From assembly GCA_963801105.1 (NCBI GenBank), contig CAWDDH010000003.1:2914001-2978000 (forward strand): a stretch of 64,000 nt of DNA, in the 5' to 3' direction. Positions within the stretch are counted from its first letter, which is position 1; each line of letters opens with the position of its first letter. This DNA comes from JAENVU01 sp963801105 (GTDB taxonomy: Bacteria > Actinomycetota > Acidimicrobiia > IMCC26256 > JAENVU01). Positions 1 to 8,395 of this stretch are shown in pieces. The notes under the pieces were generated by a model, which saw only the letters and a list, made by a program, of their open reading frames with translations, was not told the DNA's origin and searched no databases. Both the position numbers and the translations under genes were made by a program.

Positions 1-9
1 GCGGCTCAT
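1..9 (-). CDS. Start of next his-operon gene, probably hisC (partial)
   Basis: Only the first three codons lie in the window. An ATG overlaps the hisD stop as ATGA, the usual sign of translational coupling in an operon. In many actinobacteria hisC (histidinol-phosphate aminotransferase) follows hisD, so this is the likely identity. That rests on gene order alone, because no diagnostic residues are visible. Confidence 0.3.
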
Positions 10-1302
10 CGGGCGAGCCGCCGTTCGACCGACTCGGCGTGCGCGACCAGCCCCTCCGCGCGCGCCAGCGTGGCGGCCGCCGGTCCGACGGCGCGGAGCC
101 CGTCGGCGTCGGACCGCACGACGTGCATGTGGGTCCGGAAGTCGTCCACCCGCAGCGCGCTCGCGAAGCGCGCGGCCCCGCCGGTCGGCAGGACGTGGTT
201 CGCGCCCGCGACGTAGTCGCCGATGGCGGTGGGCACGTCGACGAAGACAGCGCCGGCGCGACGGACCGCGGGCACCGAGCGCGTCGGCGTCCCGGACCAT
301 CAGCTCGAGGTGCTCGGGCGCCACGAGGTTCGCGAGGGCGACGGCCTGCTCGGCGTCACGCACGAGCACCGCCCGGCCGCCCGATCCGAGCGTCGACCGG
401 ATCTCCGCGGCGCGAGGGGCATCGGTCGCGTACTCGGTCACCGCGCCGACGACGGCGTCGAGCACATCACGGTCCCACGCGACGACGTACGCGGTCCCGC
501 CCGGACCGTGCTCCGCCTGCGCGGCGACGTCGAGAGCGACCTGGCGGGGATCGGCGGAGTCGTCGACCACCACGACGAGCTCGGACGGCCCGGCCGGACC
601 GTCGATGCCGACGACCCCGGCACCCGAGACCATCCGCTTGGCGACGTCCACGTAGGCGTTGCCGGGTCCCACGATGACGTCGACCGCCGGGACGGACTCG
701 GTGCCGTAGGCCATGGCCGCGATCGCCTGCGCGCCGCCGACCCGGAAGATCCTCTCGACGCCGGTGAGCAGCGCCGCCGTGAGCGTCACGGCGGGGACGG
801 TGCCGTCGGGACCGGGCGGGACGCACAGCACCCGCTCGGGCACGCCGGCGACGCGCGCCGGGATCGCGGTCATCAGGACCGTCGACGGATACGCGGCCCG
901 CCCGCCGGGAACGTAGAGCCCCGCCCGGTCGACCGGCAGAACCGCCTCGGAGACCGTCACGCCGTCCGCGGCGAACGCCGGCGCGGGGCTCCCGATCTGC
1001 TGCTCGTGGTAGCGCCGGATCCGCTGCGCCGCGAGGCCCAACGCCGACCGAACCGAATCGGGGGTCGCGTCGGCGGCCTGCTCGCACTCGGAGCGGGTGA
1101 CGCTGAGCTCGTCGATGGCCACCCCGTCGTACCGGAGGGTGAGCTCCCGGAGTCCCGCGTCGCCATCGCGCCGCACGGTCGCGATCGTCTCCTGCACCGA
1201 CGCCCGCACCGCAGGGTCGTCCGAGGCGCCCCGGTCCACGGTGAGCCCGAGCCGCTCGGCCAGATCGGCGCGCGCGTCGCGAACGTCCAGGCGGGTCAGC
1301 AC
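6..1302 (-). pseudogene. hisD: Histidinol dehydrogenase with an apparent frameshift
   Basis: HisD oxidises L-histidinol to L-histidine in two NAD-linked steps, the end of histidine biosynthesis. Reading from GTG at 1302, the frame shows family blocks: GLYVPGGRAAYPSTVLM, GGAQAIAAMAYGT, VGPGNAYVDVAKR, AQAEHG (Glu-His catalytic pair) and LVAPEHLELM. It then breaks near 275-278. The last 89 codons (AGAVFVDVPTAIGDYVAG, NHVLPTGGAARFASALRVDD) continue in another frame to the stop at 6-8. Removing one C of the CC at 275-276 restores an unbroken protein of about 431 residues, the normal HisD length. As written, the broken frame stays open to the window edge and is in phase with the next gene's ATG. 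A single-base sequencing or assembly error is the simplest cause; a real mutation would make the strain a histidine auxotroph. Confidence 0.85.
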
Positions 1303-1378
1303 TCCGGCATCGTACCGGGCACCCCTGAGCCGTCGGCGGGAGTTGCATCGCGCTGCGGCGACGGTCAGGCTCCGCGAG

Positions 1379-1585
1379 GTGAGCGCCGCGTCGGACCACG
1401 CCGAGCTGTCGACCCTCCGCTCGTCGCTCGAGGAGTCGACCGAGCGCCTCGTGAAGGTCGCGGACGTGTACCGGGAGGGCGAGGCCTCCGCCGTCACCGG
1501 AGACCTGGACCAGGCCGAGCGGAGCCTCGTCGCGGCCCGGCGGGCGATCGACCGTGCGCTGCGGACGCTCGCGGGGCTCGCCTGA
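1379..1585 (+). CDS. Small hypothetical protein, helical
   Basis: A 68-residue protein from a GTG at 1379. The sequence (SLEESTERLVKVADVYREGE, then LDQAERSLVAARRAIDRAL) is charged and looks like two amphipathic helices with coiled-coil character. It sits divergently upstream of hisD and convergent with the Eis-like gene. Codons before 1379 are serine- and arginine-rich shadow sequence of hisD, so the shorter start is preferred; a TTG at 1343 is possible. No family is recognised. Confidence 0.5.
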   Translation: MSAASDHAELSTLRSSLEESTERLVKVADVYREGEASAVTGDLDQAERSLVAARRAIDRALRTLAGLA

Positions 1586-1607
1586 TCACGCGACCGGGCG
1601 GGGGATC

Positions 1608-2801
1608 TCAGAAGTCGTCGGTCATGACCGGCCGCGGGGCCGCGAGGAGCGCACCCAGGATCGACAGCTCGTCGAGCGGCCCCTGGAGCCGGCCCGCACG
1701 CCGGAGCTCGTCGACGGAGGCGCCACCCACGGACAGGGCGCTCAACGCACCCACGTCGGTGGTGACGGCCGCATCGTCCGCGGGCTCCACGGCACCGGCG
1801 CCCTCGCCGACCTCGAGCCGCCAGGCGCCCGCCACGCCGCCGGGCCAGGGATCCGTGACCCGGAAGCTGACCGTGCCGCTGGCGCCTGCCGGGAACGCCC
1901 TGGCCGCGACCACCGCCGGGAGGTCCACGATCCGGTGCATCCACCGGTTGAGCGCGACGCTCTCGACGTCCTGCTCCGGCAGGAGCAGGACGAGCAGGGG
2001 GACGACGTGCTCGGGCACCGTGATGCGCTCGACCTGCATCGCGTGGCCGCCGAAGAACCGCCAGAGCGCGACGGCGGTGTCCCGATCACCCGCGACGAAG
2101 TCGTCCACGCGGATCGAGTAGCCCCACGATCGCGACGGGATCTGGGTGTACCGCACGTACCCGAGCAGGTGTCCTCCCGCGTCGCGTGCGCCGTAGGTGA
2201 ACGCGCCGTCGTCCGCGATCACGGCCTCGAGGAAGTCCCACCACGCGCCCGACCGCTCCAGCGCGCCGTGACGCCGGATTGCGTCGGCCGCGAAGCAGGC
2301 GCGGACCTCCTCGTTCCCGTCAGCGCCCATCCGGGCGACGACCCGTTCCCCGCCCGGAGCGAGCGCAGCGAGGCTCCGCGTCGGCACCCGTGCCCATCCC
2401 GCGCGGCCGGCGTGCTCCCAGCCCATGCCGCGGTAGACCCGCGTGGACGCGGGGTGCAGCGAGCTGACCGCGAGGCCGTGGTCGCGCATCCAGCCGAGCG
2501 CCGACGTGAGCAACGACTTCGCGACGCCGCGTCCACGCGCCTCGGGGCGGACCACGACCGCGGCCACCGCTCCCATCGGCACCGGGCGACCGGCCAGGAA
2601 CTGTCCGACCGGGAACACCCGCAGCGCGCCGAGCAGACCCGCGCCGGCGAACGCACCGATCGCCACCGCGTCGGGGTCGAGCGCGAGCCGGGACTTCCAC
2701 CGCTCGCGGTCGTCACCCGCCTCACCGAACGCCTGCGCGCGGATGTCGAAGAAGTCGTCGAGTCGGGACTCCTCGAGGAACCGGGTTTCGAGCGCGGGCA
2801 T
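1608..2801 (-). CDS. Eis-like GNAT N-acetyltransferase
   Basis: A 397-residue protein resembling mycobacterial Eis, which acetylates amines with acetyl-CoA. The N-terminal GNAT domain carries the acetyl-CoA loop (VVRPEARGRGVAKSLL) and the VYRGMGWE stretch where the family's catalytic tyrosine lies. The C-terminal part (WRLEVGEGAGAVEP, LSALSVGGASVDELRRAGR) fits the SCP2-like domain. The protein ends in Phe (TDDF), as Eis does; in Eis the terminal carboxylate acts as general base. The ATG at 2801 overlaps the nth stop (TGATG), so the two genes are coupled. ATG at 2843 would read into nth and is rejected. The substrate cannot be told. Confidence 0.8.
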   Translation of the reverse strand: MPALETRFLEESRLDDFFDIRAQAFGEAGDDRERWKSRLALDPDAVAIGAFAGAGLLGALRVFPVGQFLAGRPVPMGAVAAVVVRPEARGRGVAKSLLTSALGWMRDHGLAVSSLHPASTRVYRGMGWEHAGRAGWARVPTRSLAALAPGGERVVARMGADGNEEVRACFAADAIRRHGALERSGAWWDFLEAVIADDGAFTYGARDAGGHLLGYVRYTQIPSRSWGYSIRVDDFVAGDRDTAVALWRFFGGHAMQVERITVPEHVVPLLVLLLPEQDVESVALNRWMHRIVDLPAVVAARAFPAGASGTVSFRVTDPWPGGVAGAWRLEVGEGAGAVEPADDAAVTTDVGALSALSVGGASVDELRRAGRLQGPLDELSILGALLAAPRPVMTDDF

Positions 2802-3454
2802 CAGACGCGTCCGGCCGACGGACAGATGTCCGCGAGCACGCAATCGTCACAGCGCGGCGACCGTGCCACGCACACGCGGCGACCGTGCAGGATCAGCCGG
2901 AGGGACAGACCGCCGCGTTCCTCGGCCGGAACGATGCCGTTGAGGTCGTGCTCGACCTTCACCGGATCGGTTTCGCTCGTCAGCCGCAGCCGCTTGGACA
3001 GCCGCAGGACGTGCGTGTCGACGGGCAGGCCGGGAAGGTCGAAGGCGACCGATCGCAACACGTTGCCCGTCTTGCGCCCGACCCCGGGCAGGGTCACCAG
3101 GTCGTCGAGCTCGGCCGGGACCGCGCCGCCGAAGCGCTCCTGCACCGCCAGCGCCATCCCGATCAGGCTCTTGGTCTTCTGGCGGAAGAACCCGGTCCGA
3201 TGCACGATCGCCTCGACTTCGGCCGGGTCCGCGCCGGCGAGCGCTGCCGGCGTCGGGTACCGGGCGAAGAGGGTCGGGGTGACAGAGTTCACCATCTCGT
3301 CGGTGCACTGGGCCGAGAGGATCGTCGCGGCCAGGAGCTGGAACGGGGAATCGTGGCGCAGGGCGCAGAGATCCGAAGCGGAACCGGGGTATTCGACGTT
3401 CAGACGCTCGACGACCGCGGTCGCGCGCGCCTTCGCTCCCCGGGGTCGGGCCAT
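2801..3454 (-). CDS. nth: Endonuclease III (DNA glycosylase/AP lyase)
   Basis: Removes oxidised pyrimidines and cleaves the abasic site in base excision repair. The 217-residue product has family length. It shows the helix-hairpin-helix LPGVGRKTGNV with the catalytic Lys, the catalytic Asp in VDTHVLR, and a C-terminal [4Fe-4S] site with Cys spacing x6-x2-x5 (CVARSPRC, CDDC, CVLADIC). The start MARPRGAK at 3454 was chosen because upstream codons are shadows of mshD. Its ATG lies only 24 bases from the divergent mshD start, so the two promoters must overlap or lie inside each other's genes. Confidence 0.95.
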   Translation of the reverse strand: MARPRGAKARATAVVERLNVEYPGSASDLCALRHDSPFQLLAATILSAQCTDEMVNSVTPTLFARYPTPAALAGADPAEVEAIVHRTGFFRQKTKSLIGMALAVQERFGGAVPAELDDLVTLPGVGRKTGNVLRSVAFDLPGLPVDTHVLRLSKRLRLTSETDPVKVEHDLNGIVPAEERGGLSLRLILHGRRVCVARSPRCDDCVLADICPSAGRV

Positions 3455-3478
3455 GGGGGGAAAGTAGCTTCTCGGTCG

Positions 3479-4354
3479 ATGAGTCTCCCGAGCGCCGCGT
3501 CGCCGACCGCCGACGCGGTCGCGGCCCTGCACGTGCTCGACGGCGCGGTCCACGCGGCGACGGGCCACGAGGCCTTCCCGGAGGCGCTCTGGCGAGCGAT
3601 CGCGGCGGTGCCGGCGCAGTGCACGGTCGTCGTCGATCCCGATGGGCACGCGGCCGTGGTGACCTTTCCCTCGGACTCCTTCCGGGCGCCGCACCGCGAG
3701 GTGGCCGTCGCCGCCCGCTCCGGGACGGGTCCGGCGCTCCTCACCTCGCTCGTGCGGACCGCGCTCGCGGGCGTCAGCGAGCCACTGACCGCGTGGGTGC
3801 CCGGCTCCGACCGCGCGGTCGTCGAGGCGCTGGCCGGCGCAGGGATGGCCGTGGCCCGCCGGCAGTTCCGCATGCGGGTCGGGCTGCCCGTCGCCGCACC
3901 CGCGGTCCCGGACGGCGTGGCCCTCCGCCCCTTCGTGCCCGGCGCCGACGAGGACGCCTGGCTCGCCGTGAACAACCGGGCGTTCGCCAACCATCCGGAC
4001 CAGGGTGGGTGGATTCGGTCCCAGCTCGAACGCCGAATGGCGGAGCCGTGGTTCGATCCCGCCGGCTTCCTGCTCGCGGTCGTCGACGCGCGGGTCGCGG
4101 GCTTCTGCTGGACGAAGGTCCACGGCCCGACGCCACCCGAGGGCGAGATCTTCGTGATCGGCGTCGATCCCGACGCCGCCGGACACGGACTGGGTCGCGT
4201 GCTCGTGCTCGCCGGACTCGACCACCTGGCACGCGTCCGGGCCTGTCCGACCGCACTCCTGTACGTCGCGGAGGACAACCAGACCGCGATCGCGCTGTAC
4301 CGGTCGATCGGCTTCGCGGTCGAGCGCACCGACACCGCCCTCGAGCGCCGGTGA
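3479..4354 (+). CDS. mshD: Mycothiol synthase
   Basis: Acetylates Cys-GlcN-Ins with acetyl-CoA, the last step of mycothiol synthesis; mycothiol is the actinobacterial low-molecular-weight thiol. The 291-residue protein has the two-GNAT layout: a divergent N-terminal half and an active C-terminal half from about residue 145 (VALRPFVPGADEDAWLAVNN, FCWTKVHG, GVDPDAAGHGLGRVLVLAGL, YVAEDNQTAIALYRSIGF). Start ATG 3479. Its TGA overlaps the rlmN GTG (GTGA), so the two are co-translated. Presence of mshD is strong evidence for Actinomycetota. Confidence 0.92.
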   Translation: MSLPSAASPTADAVAALHVLDGAVHAATGHEAFPEALWRAIAAVPAQCTVVVDPDGHAAVVTFPSDSFRAPHREVAVAARSGTGPALLTSLVRTALAGVSEPLTAWVPGSDRAVVEALAGAGMAVARRQFRMRVGLPVAAPAVPDGVALRPFVPGADEDAWLAVNNRAFANHPDQGGWIRSQLERRMAEPWFDPAGFLLAVVDARVAGFCWTKVHGPTPPEGEIFVIGVDPDAAGHGLGRVLVLAGLDHLARVRACPTALLYVAEDNQTAIALYRSIGFAVERTDTALERR

Positions 4355-5412
4355 CGCGCGCCACGCGCTACGGCGCCTCGAGGTCGGACTACCGGTCCTG
4401 GTTCGAGGCGCAGGGTGCGCCGCGCTATCGCGCCGACCAGGTCTGGGACGTGCTCTACGCGAAGCGACGTCCGCTCGAGGCCGCCACCACGCTCCCCCGC
4501 GGACTTCGCGACGACCTCGCCGGCGCCTTTCCCGAGGCGCTGGCGGCCGTCACCGAGCGCCACACCGACGCCGACAGCACACGGAAGTGGCTGTTCCAGA
4601 CCCACGACACGCACCAGATCGAGACGGTGTTGATGCTCTCGCCGGCACGCGCCACGGTGTGCGTCTCCTCCCAGGCGGGCTGCGCCATGGGCTGCACGTT
4701 CTGCGCGACCGGCCAGGCGGGCTTCGACCGCCATCTCGACACCGGTGAGATCGTCGAGCAGGTGCTCCAGGCCCAACGCGCGACGGAGCAGCGGGTCTCG
4801 AACGTCGTGTTCATGGGCATGGGCGAGCCGCTGGCGAACTATGACGCGACCTGGGCCGCGGTGGAGCGGCTGCACGACGACCTCGGGATCTCGGCCCGCC
4901 GGATCACGGTCTCGACGGTCGGGATCGTGCCGGGGATGCGCCGGCTCGCGTCGGAGCGTCTCCCGGTGACGCTCGCGGTCTCGCTCCACGCGCCGAACGA
5001 CGAGCTGCGGTCCACCATGATCCCAGCCAACGACCGCTACCCGGTGGCCGACATCGTCGCCGCCGCGCACGACGCGGCCCGGGCCCACGGCCGGCGCGTG
5101 ACGTTCGAGTACGCGTGTGTGGACCAGGTCAACGACCAACCGGTGCACGCCCGGCAGCTCGGCGAGCTGCTCGCGCCGCTCGGGCCGCTCGGCGCCCACG
5201 TCAACCTGATCCCGTTGAACCCCACCAGCGCCTTCGGCGGCCGCGCGCCCGGGACCGATCGCCTGCGGATGTTCGCCGCCCTGCTCCACGAGCACGGCAT
5301 CAATGCCACGATCCGCCGCAATCGCGGCACCGACATCGACGCCGCGTGCGGGCAGCTCCGGGAGCGGGCGCTCACCGGCGGCGCGGCCCCGTCGACAAGA
5401 ATGCGCCGGTGA
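4351..5412 (+). CDS. rlmN: 23S rRNA (adenine2503-C2)-methyltransferase, radical SAM
   Basis: Methylates C2 of A2503 in 23S rRNA and A37 of some tRNAs. The 353-residue protein carries the radical SAM cluster CAMGCTFC (CxxxCxxC), the VCVSSQAGC block just before it, the FMGMGEPLANYD motif and SLHAPND. A C-terminal Cys in GTDIDAACGQL matches the methyl-carrying cysteine. The GTG at 4351 overlaps the mshD stop, and the rlmN TGA in turn overlaps the GTG of the next gene, giving a three-gene coupled run. Confidence 0.95.
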   Translation: MTRATRYGASRSDYRSWFEAQGAPRYRADQVWDVLYAKRRPLEAATTLPRGLRDDLAGAFPEALAAVTERHTDADSTRKWLFQTHDTHQIETVLMLSPARATVCVSSQAGCAMGCTFCATGQAGFDRHLDTGEIVEQVLQAQRATEQRVSNVVFMGMGEPLANYDATWAAVERLHDDLGISARRITVSTVGIVPGMRRLASERLPVTLAVSLHAPNDELRSTMIPANDRYPVADIVAAAHDAARAHGRRVTFEYACVDQVNDQPVHARQLGELLAPLGPLGAHVNLIPLNPTSAFGGRAPGTDRLRMFAALLHEHGINATIRRNRGTDIDAACGQLRERALTGGAAPSTRMRR

Positions 5413-5753
5413 ACAACTACCGGTTCCTCAATCCGTCGCAGCCGCAGACTCTCGTCAACGCCACGATCATCTGCTACATCGAGGCGTTCTTCGGGCTCAT
5501 CAGCGGCGCCGGGATCCTGATCGTCATCGGGATCGGGCTCGGTGCCGGTGGCTTCGGGGTCGCGAACGACAAGCGGTGGGGCTACGCCGTCGCGGTCGGC
5601 GCCGCGATCCTCCACGTCCTGGCCTGGCTCGCCTTCTACGGTCTCGCCGTGCTCGGGTTCCCGCAGGTGATCTCGTTCGGCTTCGCGGTGCTGCTCGTCG
5701 CGCTGCTGGTGCACCCGCACAGCCGGGAGCATCAGCGCATCTGGTTCGAGTAG
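5409..5753 (+). CDS. Small integral membrane protein
   Basis: A 114-residue protein with three or four hydrophobic segments: about residues 14-45 (long, glycine-rich, perhaps two spans), 56-78 and 80-99. It ends in a charged tail (HPHSREHQRIWFE). GTG 5409 overlaps the rlmN stop (GTGA), so it is the third gene of the mshD-rlmN operon. No family name can be given. It ends five bases before the convergent luciferase-like gene. Confidence 0.7.
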   Translation: MNNYRFLNPSQPQTLVNATIICYIEAFFGLISGAGILIVIGIGLGAGGFGVANDKRWGYAVAVGAAILHVLAWLAFYGLAVLGFPQVISFGFAVLLVALLVHPHSREHQRIWFE

Positions 5754-5758
5754 CCGGG

Positions 5759-6733
5759 TCACGCGAGCGCGGGCATGACCTCCGTGGCGAAGCGACGCAG
5801 CGTCTCCTCCGAGGGATAGTCGGGCATCCACGCCACGAGCGCGCTCACACCCAGGTCGGCATAGACCTCGAGCCGGTCGAGGATCTGCTCGGCGGTCCCG
5901 GCGAGGTTGCCGAGCCGGTACGAGTCCCACTCCTCCAGCCAGGGCTGGGCCTCGCGCCGCGCCTCGTGGAAGGCCCGGGCCTCGGCCTCGGTGCCACGCA
6001 CCAGCAGCTCCGGGCTCCAGCTCTTGACGATCTCGTCCTCGTCGCGGCCGACGTCGCGGCAGTGCCCCTGGAGCACCTCACGCTTGTGCCGCCACTCGTC
6101 CGGCTTGCCGCCGAAGTTCGACACGTCCGCGAGCCGGGCGACGACCCGGAGCGTGAGCTGCTCACCGCTGCCGCCGATCCAGACGGGCGGGTGCGGCCGC
6201 TGGAGCGGCTTCGGGTCGCACTGTGCACCGGCGACCCGGTAGTAGCGGCCCTCGTAGTCCGTGTCCGCGGCGGACCACATGGCCTTCACGATCTCCACCG
6301 CTTCACGCAGCATGCCGATCCGCACCTTCGGAAGCGGATACTCGTATCCGTAGGCCTGGTATTCGTGCTCGTACCACCCGGCGCCGACGCCCCAGTCCAG
6401 CCGGCCGCCCGAGATCACGTCGATCGAGCTGGTGATCTTGGCCGTCAATGTCGGTGGTCGGTACGAGGTGCAGCTCACCATCTGCCCGAGCCGGATCCTC
6501 GAGGTGGCCTGCGCGAGCGCGGCCATCGTCGTCCAGCACTCGAAGACCGCCTCGTGCGCCGGGGTCGGCACGTTGTGGAAGTGGTCATAGACCCAGATCG
6601 AGTCGTACCCGAGCTCCTCGGCCAGCAGCGAGACGTCCAGGCAGCGCTGCCACTGCGCGGTGGCGCCGTCGATCGACGCGAGCTCGGTCTTCCAGCCCTG
6701 GGGTGCGAACGCTCCGAACTGCCACGAGGTCAT
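5759..6733 (-). CDS. LLM-class F420-dependent oxidoreductase
   Basis: A 324-residue luciferase-like TIM-barrel flavin/F420 enzyme. Typical blocks are LAEELGYDSIWVYDHFH near residue 40, RIRLGQMVSCTSYRPP, ISGGRLDWGVGAGWYEHEYQ near 130, and PVWIGGSGEQLTLRVVA near 205. These match the actinobacterial F420 subgroup. Substrate unknown. It is transcribed away from the metallopeptidase gene across a 77-base divergent spacer. Confidence 0.85.
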   Translation of the reverse strand: MTSWQFGAFAPQGWKTELASIDGATAQWQRCLDVSLLAEELGYDSIWVYDHFHNVPTPAHEAVFECWTTMAALAQATSRIRLGQMVSCTSYRPPTLTAKITSSIDVISGGRLDWGVGAGWYEHEYQAYGYEYPLPKVRIGMLREAVEIVKAMWSAADTDYEGRYYRVAGAQCDPKPLQRPHPPVWIGGSGEQLTLRVVARLADVSNFGGKPDEWRHKREVLQGHCRDVGRDEDEIVKSWSPELLVRGTEAEARAFHEARREAQPWLEEWDSYRLGNLAGTAEQILDRLEVYADLGVSALVAWMPDYPSEETLRRFATEVMPALA

Positions 6734-6810
6734 GCCGGTCCTTCCGCCGTCGGATGGTCGAACCTACCGGACCTCGCGACGCGCGCCGAGCCCGCTCGTA
6801 CACTGCGAGG

Positions 6811-8394
6811 ATGACCGTTCGGGAGACCGTCGACGCCCTCACCGAGCGCCTCGCGCCGCTCGACCACGCCGCGTCCCTCGCGTGGTGGGACGCCAGCACC
6901 GACGTCTCCGAAGCGCACGAGCGGGCCCGCATCGAGGCCGACCTCGCGGTGCGCGACGCGCTCGCCGACCCCGACGCCTTCACCGCGCTGGTGGAAGCGG
7001 GCGAGCCCGAGGACCTCGTGCTGGCTCGCGAGGTCGCGGTGCTCCGCGACCAGATGACGACCCAACAGGTACCCCCGTCGCTCCGCGAGGAGATCGTGCA
7101 CCTCGAGGCGTCGATCGACGCGACCTTCAACGCCCACCGGGCCGTGCTGGACGGCTCCCCGGTCGACGACAACGTGATCGCCGAGGTGCTGCGGACTTCC
7201 GCCGATGCCGGCGCCCGAAGCGCCGCGTGGGAAGCGTCCAAGGAGGTCGGTGGCCAGGTCGCGGAGCGCGTACGACGGCTCGCGCATCTCCGGAACCAGG
7301 CGGCCCGTGAGCTCGGGTTCCGTGACCACTTCGCGATGGCGCTCACGACCGGCGAGCTGGACGAGGCCGCGCTGCTCGCCACGCTCGAAGAGATCGACCG
7401 CGCGACGGCGGCGCCGTTCCGAGCCTGGAAGGAGCAGACCGACTGCACCCGGGCCGAGCGCTTCGGAACCACGCCCGCGGAGCTCCGACCGTGGCACTAC
7501 GACGACCCGTTCTTCCAGAGCGCGCCGGCCGAGGAGGACCTCGCGCTCGACGCCTGGCTCGCCGAGCGCGATCCGGTCGAGCTCACCCGTGAGACCTACC
7601 GCGGGATCGGTCTCGACATCGACCCGCTGCTCGTGCGGAGCGATCTCGTGCCACGCGACGGCAAGAGCCAACACGCGTTCTGCATCAACATCGACCGCGC
7701 CACCGACGTCCGCGTGCTGTGCAACAACGTTCCGGGCGAGTACTGGGCCGAGACCATGCTCCACGAGTTCGGTCACGCCGTGTACGACGCGGGCCTCGAC
7801 CCGTCGCTCCCCTGGTCCCTCCGGACGATGCACCCCCTCACGACCGAAGGCGTCGCGATGCTCTTCGGCCGGTTGATCCTGGACCCTGATTGGCTGCGCG
7901 AGGTCGCCGGGCTGTCCGACGCGGCGGTCACCGATGCCGCGCCGGCACTCGCACGCCGCCGGCTCGTGGCGCTGCTCGTCTTCGCGCGTTGGGTGCTCGT
8001 GATGACGAACTTCGAGCGCGGGCTCTACGCGGATCCGGACGCCGACCACGACACCCGGTGGTGGGATCTCGTCGAGCACTACCAGCTCCTCACCCGGCCG
8101 GACCACCGGCGGGCGCCCGACTGGGCGGCGAAGATCCACGTGGCGCTCGCGCCCGTGTACTACCAGAACTATCTGCTCGGAGAGCTCGTCGCGTCGCAGC
8201 TCCAGCGGACGCTGCGCCGCGAGTGCGGTGGGATCGTCGGCCGTCCGGCGGCGGGTGCCCTGCTCGGCGAGCGGATGTTCGCGCCCGGGTGGTCGCTGCG
8301 CTGGGACGACCTGATCGCGCAGACGACCGGCACACCGCTGACCGTCGAGGCGTTCGCGGCGGAGCTGCGCGAGCTCGGCGCGGACGCCGGCTGA
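6811..8394 (+). CDS. M2/M3-like zinc metallopeptidase
   Basis: A 527-residue, mainly helical peptidase with the gluzincin motif HEFGH at residues 318-322 and a candidate third zinc ligand Glu at about 346 (LTTEGVAMLFGR). This layout is that of peptidyl-dipeptidase (M2) and oligopeptidase (M3) families. There is no signal peptide, so it should act on peptides in the cytoplasm. Start ATG 6811 was chosen because upstream codons are shadow of the divergent gene. It ends one base before the C69 gene, so the two form a probable peptidase operon. M2 is favoured over M3, not proven. Confidence 0.8.
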   Translation: MTVRETVDALTERLAPLDHAASLAWWDASTDVSEAHERARIEADLAVRDALADPDAFTALVEAGEPEDLVLAREVAVLRDQMTTQQVPPSLREEIVHLEASIDATFNAHRAVLDGSPVDDNVIAEVLRTSADAGARSAAWEASKEVGGQVAERVRRLAHLRNQAARELGFRDHFAMALTTGELDEAALLATLEEIDRATAAPFRAWKEQTDCTRAERFGTTPAELRPWHYDDPFFQSAPAEEDLALDAWLAERDPVELTRETYRGIGLDIDPLLVRSDLVPRDGKSQHAFCINIDRATDVRVLCNNVPGEYWAETMLHEFGHAVYDAGLDPSLPWSLRTMHPLTTEGVAMLFGRLILDPDWLREVAGLSDAAVTDAAPALARRRLVALLVFARWVLVMTNFERGLYADPDADHDTRWWDLVEHYQLLTRPDHRRAPDWAAKIHVALAPVYYQNYLLGELVASQLQRTLRRECGGIVGRPAAGALLGERMFAPGWSLRWDDLIAQTTGTPLTVEAFAAELRELGADAG

Positions 8395-8395
8395 C

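Noticed and set aside
273..280. Programmed frameshifting in hisD
   Set aside because: No slippery run or downstream pseudoknot is evident and no such mechanism is known for hisD; a base error or mutation is simpler.
223..2121. Long plus-strand open frames opposite hisD and the Eis-like gene
   Set aside because: Composition is Arg-, Ala- and Pro-rich with no motif; these are antisense shadows of GC-rich genes. Similar frames at 22087-23526, 26331-29006 and 12915-15368 are dropped for the same reason.
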